DNA of 19,025 nt, taken from positions 1-19,025 of the forward strand of contig CAXYWB010000043.1 of assembly GCA_964292695.1 (NCBI GenBank), read 5' to 3'. Below, piece by piece: positions 15,342-19,025 of the stretch (positions are counted from its first letter, which is position 1; each line of letters starts with the position of its first letter). Origin of the DNA: UPXZ01 sp018055865 (lineage in GTDB: Bacteria > Bacteroidota > Bacteroidia > Bacteroidales > Paludibacteraceae). The translations under genes and the position numbers were made by a program. Under the pieces are notes generated by a model that saw only the letters and a program-made list of their open reading frames with translations, was not told the DNA's origin and did not search any database.

Positions 15342-16040
15342 ATGAACAGGAAAGAAGAGTTGATTGTACTTACCGGAGCTGGAATGAGTGTGGAGAGCGG
15401 CTTGTCGACTTTCAGAGGTGGGGGTGGACTTTGGGACAATCACAAGGTGGAAGATGTAGCTACCCCCGAAGCCTGGTTTCGCAACCCGAAACTGGTGCTC
15501 GATTTTTACAATTATCGTCGCAAAGAACTTCTGGGCGCTCAACCCAACGCCGGCCATCTGGCCCTGGCTGAACTCGAGAGTGAATACGAAGTCAGGATAA
15601 TAACACAAAATGTGGACAATCTTCACGAACGTGCCGGCAGCAGTAGTGTGCTTCATCTGCACGGCGAACTGATGAAAGTGCGTTCTACCGGCCCTGGCGA
15701 AGAAGTTTATGATCTAACGGCTGAAAATTACGAAACTCATCCGGGCGACACATGTCCGCGAGGCTATCAACTCCGTCCTCACATAGTCTGGTTTGGCGAA
15801 GCAGTGCCCGAAATGGATCACGCTATCCGGCTTGTAGAACAAGCGGATATGTTGCTCATCATCGGTACTTCCATGCAAGTGTATCCGGCAGCCGGATTGA
15901 TTCATTATGTGCGTTCCGGTGTGCCGGTTTATCTGATCGATCCTAACGAAGTGGGTGTGTATGGCCGACATATTACTGTGATTAAAAAAGGGGCAGGCGA
16001 GGGGATGAAGGAGTTTGTGAAATTTTTGAAAAATAAATAA
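15342..16040 (+). CDS. Sir2-family NAD-dependent protein deacylase
   Basis: A 232-residue sirtuin that removes acyl groups from lysines, consuming NAD. Visible motifs are GAGMSVESG (12-20) and STFRG, TQNVDNLH (88-95), the catalytic His107 in HLHGEL, and GTSMQVYPA. Tyr56 and Arg59 in FYNYRR match the YxxR pair of class III sirtuins (SIRT5, E. coli CobB), which favours acidic acyl groups such as succinyl. The usual four-cysteine zinc site is absent: only Cys138 is present in the whole protein, so the small domain is probably zinc-free. The start gives a compact N-terminus. The next gene begins 84 bases on. Confidence 0.95.
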   Translation: MNRKEELIVLTGAGMSVESGLSTFRGGGGLWDNHKVEDVATPEAWFRNPKLVLDFYNYRRKELLGAQPNAGHLALAELESEYEVRIITQNVDNLHERAGSSSVLHLHGELMKVRSTGPGEEVYDLTAENYETHPGDTCPRGYQLRPHIVWFGEAVPEMDHAIRLVEQADMLLIIGTSMQVYPAAGLIHYVRSGVPVYLIDPNEVGVYGRHITVIKKGAGEGMKEFVKFLKNK

Positions 16041-16124
16041 TCCGGCTCCTTTGTTTTGATGGATGATTTCTCCCTGTTAATCAGAACAAGTTGTATAAAC
16101 ATTAAAGGATTTATTTTATTTGAT

Positions 16125-17222
16125 ATGAAAGCAAGAAATGTTAACCTGAATTTATATTTGATTGTTGCTCTTTTAGTATTCAATGTTAGTTTTGCAAAGC
16201 CACAATCCTCGAATCTCTCAGCCGGAGATGATTCACACGAATTGACAGTGTACGTTTTTCCAACATTGAAACCACTCGACTGGACAAGCCCGTCAAGTTT
16301 ATACAAATCGACCATGAATTCTTATCTGAAAACCATTTTTCTGACAGATAATTATTTGCTCGGACACATGGCAATAAAATTGCAAACTTCGCTGCTGGAC
16401 AAGCCTTTGCTTACGGCGCAGACTTCATGCGGAATGGATGAAAAGCGAAAGCTGTTATTCAATGAAAAAATTGGCCTTGGAATTCTTGGGGCGACACTGA
16501 AAGGACGCATGGAACCCGCAAAAGAGCTGATGCGCAAATTAAATGTATATGCCCGGCGCGATAAAATTACCTTTATAAAATACAAACTGAATGAAAAAAG
16601 CACCCTGAGAATTATTGATTTCGTTAAAATGTATTCGTCTAATATGATGCAAAGAAAATCACAGTCAGGATTCTATGGAGGTTCCTTTTGGCCCCGGTAC
16701 AGATACGAAGGAGCCGGTTGCTCGGCTTTTGCAGTAGCCGTACTCGAACTGGCCGGAATACAACCTCCTGATAGCAGCGGATGGAAAATAAATGTGAAAA
16801 TACCTATGAATCTCATTGGCGGTAAGTTTAATAATGGGAAAAAAATAAAATCAGGTGACATTAAACGGACTTTGCAATGGCATAACGGAGAGGGAGAAAA
16901 AAACGTGAACTACTTCAGTTACACTATATACGATCCTACTTTTATCTATAATTGGGTGAAAAATAAAATGCAAAACATCACTTCAGGCTATCAGGTGGTA
17001 TCAGAAAACGGTGTTTTGGGTTTGCTGGTCGATGCTTCAACTGTAGAATGCGACGAACATGAACCTATTTTTCTCGATAACGATGCTCCCGATTTGTTTG
17101 TAGCTGCTCATTTCCAGGAATACAAAGAATTTCCATTTGCCGAGATTTCTGCTGACTCTTTGCAGCGGATGCAGGTTCCCGATATCCTTAAATTGGATTC
17201 AACCTCTGTAACACGGCATTAA
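16125..17222 (+). CDS. Exported protein of unknown function, possible permuted papain-like fold
   Basis: A 365-residue protein not recognised as a named family. It has a signal peptide (hydrophobic 9-23, cleavage near SFA-KPQ). Two spots stand out. His81 in LLGHMAIKL resembles the His strand of NlpC/P60 enzymes. Cys199 in GAGCSAFAVAVLELAGI, after a helix and a Tyr-rich loop, resembles their Cys helix. His before Cys is the order seen in circularly permuted NlpC/P60 (YiiX/LRAT-like) proteins. The region after residue 220 is unassigned and ends in a polar tail. The start at 16125 was preferred to 16056 because it yields the signal peptide. No enzyme activity can be claimed. It lies between the Sir2 gene and rpsU and has no clear terminator. 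Confidence 0.75.
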   Translation: MKARNVNLNLYLIVALLVFNVSFAKPQSSNLSAGDDSHELTVYVFPTLKPLDWTSPSSLYKSTMNSYLKTIFLTDNYLLGHMAIKLQTSLLDKPLLTAQTSCGMDEKRKLLFNEKIGLGILGATLKGRMEPAKELMRKLNVYARRDKITFIKYKLNEKSTLRIIDFVKMYSSNMMQRKSQSGFYGGSFWPRYRYEGAGCSAFAVAVLELAGIQPPDSSGWKINVKIPMNLIGGKFNNGKKIKSGDIKRTLQWHNGEGEKNVNYFSYTIYDPTFIYNWVKNKMQNITSGYQVVSENGVLGLLVDASTVECDEHEPIFLDNDAPDLFVAAHFQEYKEFPFAEISADSLQRMQVPDILKLDSTSVTRH

Positions 17223-17305
17223 AACATCGTTGGATGGCAAAAATAGCAGCATACACATCCTGAATGCAGCCCTAATTTCACATGAAATAAAATATTTGTT
17301 TTAGT

Positions 17306-17336
17306 TTTGGAATTTAAAAATGATTCTGTATCTTTG
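17306..17336 (+). promoter_or_regulatory. Complete Bacteroidetes promoter for rpsU
   Basis: TTTG (17306-17309), 19 bases, then TATCTTTG (17329-17336) and C. It gives a leader of about 45 bases before the rpsU ATG. It is as good a consensus match as the HU promoter. Confidence 0.88.
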
Positions 17337-17385
17337 CAGACCGAAAAAATAAGCAACCCAAAATAAATTAATACAAGATTTAATT

Positions 17386-17577
17386 ATGATTGTAGTACCA
17401 GTTAAAGAAGGCGAAAACATCGAAAAAGCACTAAAAAAATTCAAACGTAAATTTGAAAAAACCGGAGTTGTGAAAGAATTGCGTCGTCGCCAGTGCTTTG
17501 ACAAACCTTCTATAGTAAAACGTGAGCAAAAGAATCACGCCGTTTACGTACAACAAATTCAAAGAAACGAAGAATAA
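17386..17577 (+). CDS. rpsU: Small ribosomal subunit protein bS21
   Basis: A 63-residue basic protein of the 30S platform. It begins MIVVPVKEGENIEKALKKF and has the family stretch KFEKTGVVKELRRRQCFDKPS. In Bacteroidetes ribosomes bS21, with bS6 and bS18, covers the 16S rRNA 3' end and so keeps the anti-Shine-Dalgarno from pairing (established for Bacteroidia-type ribosomes). The leader here (before 17386) is A/T-rich with no GGAGG-like motif, unlike the autoregulated rpsU leaders known in Flavobacteria. xerC follows after 85 bases, with a strong hairpin at its beginning, so rpsU is likely to be more abundant than the rest of the transcript. Confidence 0.97.
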   Translation: MIVVPVKEGENIEKALKKFKRKFEKTGVVKELRRRQCFDKPSIVKREQKNHAVYVQQIQRNEE

Positions 17578-17599
17578 AATAAAAATTTCTTTCGAAAAG

Positions 17600-17630
17600 T
17601 TGGTATATCGATAAATTTATTCTATTTTCG
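17600..17630 (+). promoter_or_regulatory. Weak candidate promoter upstream of xerC
   Basis: TTG (17600-17602), 20 bases, then TATTTTCG (17623-17630), one mismatch from TAnnTTTG. It would give a short leader before the xerC ATG at 17663. It may allow xerC-hpf expression apart from rpsU, but the match is imperfect. Confidence 0.3.
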
Positions 17631-17662
17631 TTCATCGTTAGTAAAACGGAAATTAAATCGGT

Positions 17663-18562
17663 ATGATTAGCCAATTTTTACAATATTTTCAGTATGAGAA
17701 GAATTATTCTTCTCATACTGTTTTGTCATATCACACTGATTTATTGCAGTTTTGCGATTTCCTCGGGTTAAGTCCCGAAGAATTTTCTCCCGCAGTTATT
17801 ACTCCCGGCGTCATCCAGCAATGGGTGTTGTTTTTGATGGAAAATTCAAATTCCCCCCGTTCCATTTCCCGAAAAATCTCAACTTTGAAGTCTTTTTGGC
17901 GTTTTTTGCTCGTAAGAAGGCTTACAGATGAAAATCCAACATTAAAACTCGTTTTGCCCAAAACAAAAAAACCGCTTCCGACGTTTTATAGAGAGCAGGA
18001 GATGGATAATGCGCTTTCAGAAAACTCGCGAACAGGAGGATTTGAAGCAGTAAGAAACAGGATGATCGTTGAATTGTTTTATCAGACTGGATTAAGGGTG
18101 TCCGAATTGGTTTCGCTGCGCGACTCAAGCATCGACTTTGCATCCGGGCAGCTTCGAGTCATTGGAAAAAGAAACAAAGAAAGAATAATTCCGCTGGGAG
18201 AAAGTGTATGCGCAGAGTTGAAATCATATCAGGAAGTAAGAAACAAAGAAACTGAATTGCCGAGCGATGCACTTTTTGTTCGTAAAAACGGAATGCCGAT
18301 GTATAGTAAAGCTATATATAATATTGTACACCAAAAAATGAGTGAAGTAAGCACGTTGCATAAGCAAAGCCCCCATGTACTTCGTCACACGTTTGCCACT
18401 ACTCTTCTTAACAATGGAGCTGATATCAATGCGGTAAAAGATTTGCTCGGTCACAGCAGTTTAGCGGCCACTCAGGTCTATACCCATGTCAGTTTCAACG
18501 AATTAAATAAAATTTATAAACAGGCTCATCCTCGAGCCAATAAAAAAGGAGGTCAGATATGA
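17663..18562 (+). CDS. xerC: Tyrosine recombinase XerC-like
   Basis: A 299-residue site-specific recombinase that resolves chromosome dimers at dif together with a partner Xer protein. An N-terminal SAM-like core-binding domain (1-95, with SRKISTLKSFWRFL) precedes the catalytic domain. The catalytic set is complete: Arg145 (GLRVSEL), Lys169 (VIGKRNKER), His238 and Arg241 (SPHVLRHTFA), His264 (LLGHSS) and nucleophile Tyr273 (QVYTHV). The position between rpsU and hpf matches the XerC-annotated gene of Bacteroides; XerC versus XerD cannot be settled by eye. Codons 10-20 contain a 14-bp inverted repeat. The last codons encode the hpf Shine-Dalgarno, and the stop TGA overlaps the hpf ATG (ATGA). 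Confidence 0.93.
   Translation: MISQFLQYFQYEKNYSSHTVLSYHTDLLQFCDFLGLSPEEFSPAVITPGVIQQWVLFLMENSNSPRSISRKISTLKSFWRFLLVRRLTDENPTLKLVLPKTKKPLPTFYREQEMDNALSENSRTGGFEAVRNRMIVELFYQTGLRVSELVSLRDSSIDFASGQLRVIGKRNKERIIPLGESVCAELKSYQEVRNKETELPSDALFVRKNGMPMYSKAIYNIVHQKMSEVSTLHKQSPHVLRHTFATTLLNNGADINAVKDLLGHSSLAATQVYTHVSFNELNKIYKQAHPRANKKGGQI
17690..17724 (+). terminator. Terminator-like hairpin inside the 5' end of xerC
   Basis: CAGTATGAGAAGAA (17690-17703) and TTCTTCTCATACTG (17707-17720) are perfect 14-base complements with a TTA loop, followed directly by TTTT (17721-17724) and GT. It starts 28 bases into xerC and is read in frame as part of a normal Xer N-terminus (YEKNYSSHTV). It could cause partial termination after rpsU, block xerC initiation, or serve as a processing site. 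The T-run is short, so termination would be incomplete. Confidence 0.6.
18545..18553 (+). promoter_or_regulatory. Strong Shine-Dalgarno AAAGGAGGT for hpf
   Basis: Nine contiguous bases are complementary to the conserved 16S 3' end (ACCTCCTTT). GGAGG ends six bases before the hpf ATG, the optimal distance. It lies within the last codons of xerC (KKGGQ). Of the 18 coding starts in this window, no other has a comparable motif at a suitable distance. Confidence 0.85.
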
Positions 18563-18858
18563 AATTTAGAATTCAATCCATCAACTTTGATGCGACAGAA
18601 AAGTTAGAGGCTTACATCAACAAAAAAACTGCTAAATTGGGTAAAGTGTTTGATGACATTATGACTGTTGATGTATATCTGAAAGTAGTAAGGCCGGAAA
18701 CGGCTACCAACAAAGAAGCAGAAATAAAGGTTACGGCTCCGAATGTGGAGTTTTTTGCATCCAAAACCTGCGACACATTTGAAGAAGCGGTAGATCTGGG
18801 ACTCGAAGCCATCGAAAAACAAGTGATTAAATACAAAGAAAAATTAGCTAAAAAATAA
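18559..18858 (+). CDS. hpf: Ribosome hibernation-promoting factor, short form
   Basis: A 99-residue HPF/RaiA (sigma-54 modulation) protein that binds the 30S decoding region and keeps ribosomes inactive in stationary phase or stress. It begins MKFRIQSINFDATEKLEAYI and has KLGKVFDDI and ADLGLEAI-like helices (DLGLEAIEKQVIKYKEKL) of the beta-alpha-beta3-alpha fold. It lacks the C-terminal dimerisation domain of long HPF. It overlaps xerC by four bases (ATGA), which permits re-initiation, and also has a near-perfect Shine-Dalgarno. It shares the transcript with rpsU. A terminator-like hairpin follows. Confidence 0.95.
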   Translation: MKFRIQSINFDATEKLEAYINKKTAKLGKVFDDIMTVDVYLKVVRPETATNKEAEIKVTAPNVEFFASKTCDTFEEAVDLGLEAIEKQVIKYKEKLAKK

Positions 18859-18875
18859 AAAATCGGACAATTAGT

Positions 18876-18905
18876 TTTGTATATCAAAATAATTTCGTAT
18901 TTTTG
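18876..18905 (+). promoter_or_regulatory. Promoter upstream of the tRNA-Thr gene
   Basis: TTTG (18876-18879), 18 bases, then TATTTTTG (18898-18905) and C. Transcription would start near 18912, inside the left arm of the next hairpin. The tRNA begins 67 bases after the -7 box. In Bacteroidetes a tRNA cluster and tuf commonly follow here, but those lie outside the window. Confidence 0.65.
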
Positions 18906-18906
18906 C

Positions 18907-18941
18907 AAGCCGTTTGAATAGCGATATTCGAACGGCTTTTT
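18907..18941 (+). terminator. Strong hairpin between hpf and tRNA-Thr
   Basis: AAGCCGTTTGAATA (18907-18920) pairs with TATTCGAACGGCTT (18925-18938) through 14 pairs, one G-U, around a GCGA (GNRA) loop. The run of T is 18937-18941. It fits a terminator for rpsU-xerC-hpf. It also covers the predicted start site of the tRNA promoter, so a shortened form would be the 5' end of the tRNA transcript. Confidence 0.75.
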
Positions 18942-18972
18942 ATCCCTGCAAAGGCCTATATAATAAGTATTT

Positions 18973-19025
18973 GCCTCTTTAGCTCAGCTGGCCAGAGCAC
19001 GTGATTTGTAATCTCGGGGTCGTTG
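18973..19025 (+). tRNA. tRNA-Thr (UGU anticodon), 3' end cut by the window
   Basis: Acceptor 5' strand GCCTCTT, T8 A9, D arm GCTC/GAGC, anticodon stem CGTGA/TCTCG, and loop TTTGTAA with TGT at 34-36, reading ACA threonine codons. The T arm and acceptor 3' strand lie beyond the window. The middle pair of the anticodon stem is U-U (19002 with 19014). The downstream GGGGTCGTTG begins the variable loop and T stem. Confidence 0.93.

Noticed and set aside
17663..18562. Phage or integrative-element integrase
   Set aside because: Length, motifs and the rpsU/hpf context fit a housekeeping Xer recombinase. No attachment-site duplication or phage genes are visible, although a tRNA gene lies downstream.

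Overview
The window looks like a chromosomal segment of a member of the Bacteroidetes, most likely order Bacteroidales. Three things point there. The promoters match the Bacteroidetes house-keeping form (TTTG, about 19 bases, TAnnTTTG), seen ahead of HU, rpsU, gcvH, argS, the tRNA and others. Almost no gene has a Shine-Dalgarno sequence. Gene neighbourhoods such as argS-HU-rhomboid-rhomboid and rpsU-xerC-hpf-tRNA-Thr, and dispersed palindromes such as CCCGATAGCTATCGGG, are typical of the phylum. Genus cannot be fixed by eye.

Layout. 1-354: gene-free and rich in palindromes, ending in four 22-bp tandem repeats that overlap a promoter. 355-1512: an orphan AAA/DUF4143 ATPase. 1708-3946 (minus): argS and the histone-like protein HU, each with promoter and terminator. 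4111-6981 (plus): two rhomboid proteases and a membrane-anchored endonuclease/exonuclease/phosphatase, preceded by a leader with competing hairpins. 7050-9406 (plus): gcvH, purE and pgk, separated by short repeats. 9511-15114 (minus): six closely packed genes, transcribed in the order outer-membrane protein, surface lipoprotein protease, TrmH-type methyltransferase, TPR protein, SUI1 factor, TonB receptor. 15342-17222 (plus): a Sir2 deacylase and a secreted protein with a possible permuted papain-like site. 17386-18858 (plus): rpsU, xerC, hpf, followed by a promoter, a strong hairpin and the 5' part of tRNA-Thr(UGU), cut by the window end.

Most genes are housekeeping. The most interesting part is the rpsU-xerC-hpf unit. 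A perfect 14-bp inverted repeat followed by a T-run lies inside the first codons of xerC, where it could reduce read-through after rpsU. The hibernation factor hpf carries the only near-perfect Shine-Dalgarno sequence in the window, in a phylum where ribosomal protein bS21 helps hide the anti-Shine-Dalgarno. This suggests, as inference only, a link between bS21 supply and hibernation-factor synthesis. Other points of interest are the 22-bp operator-like array ahead of the ATPase and the possible attenuator ahead of the rhomboid genes.
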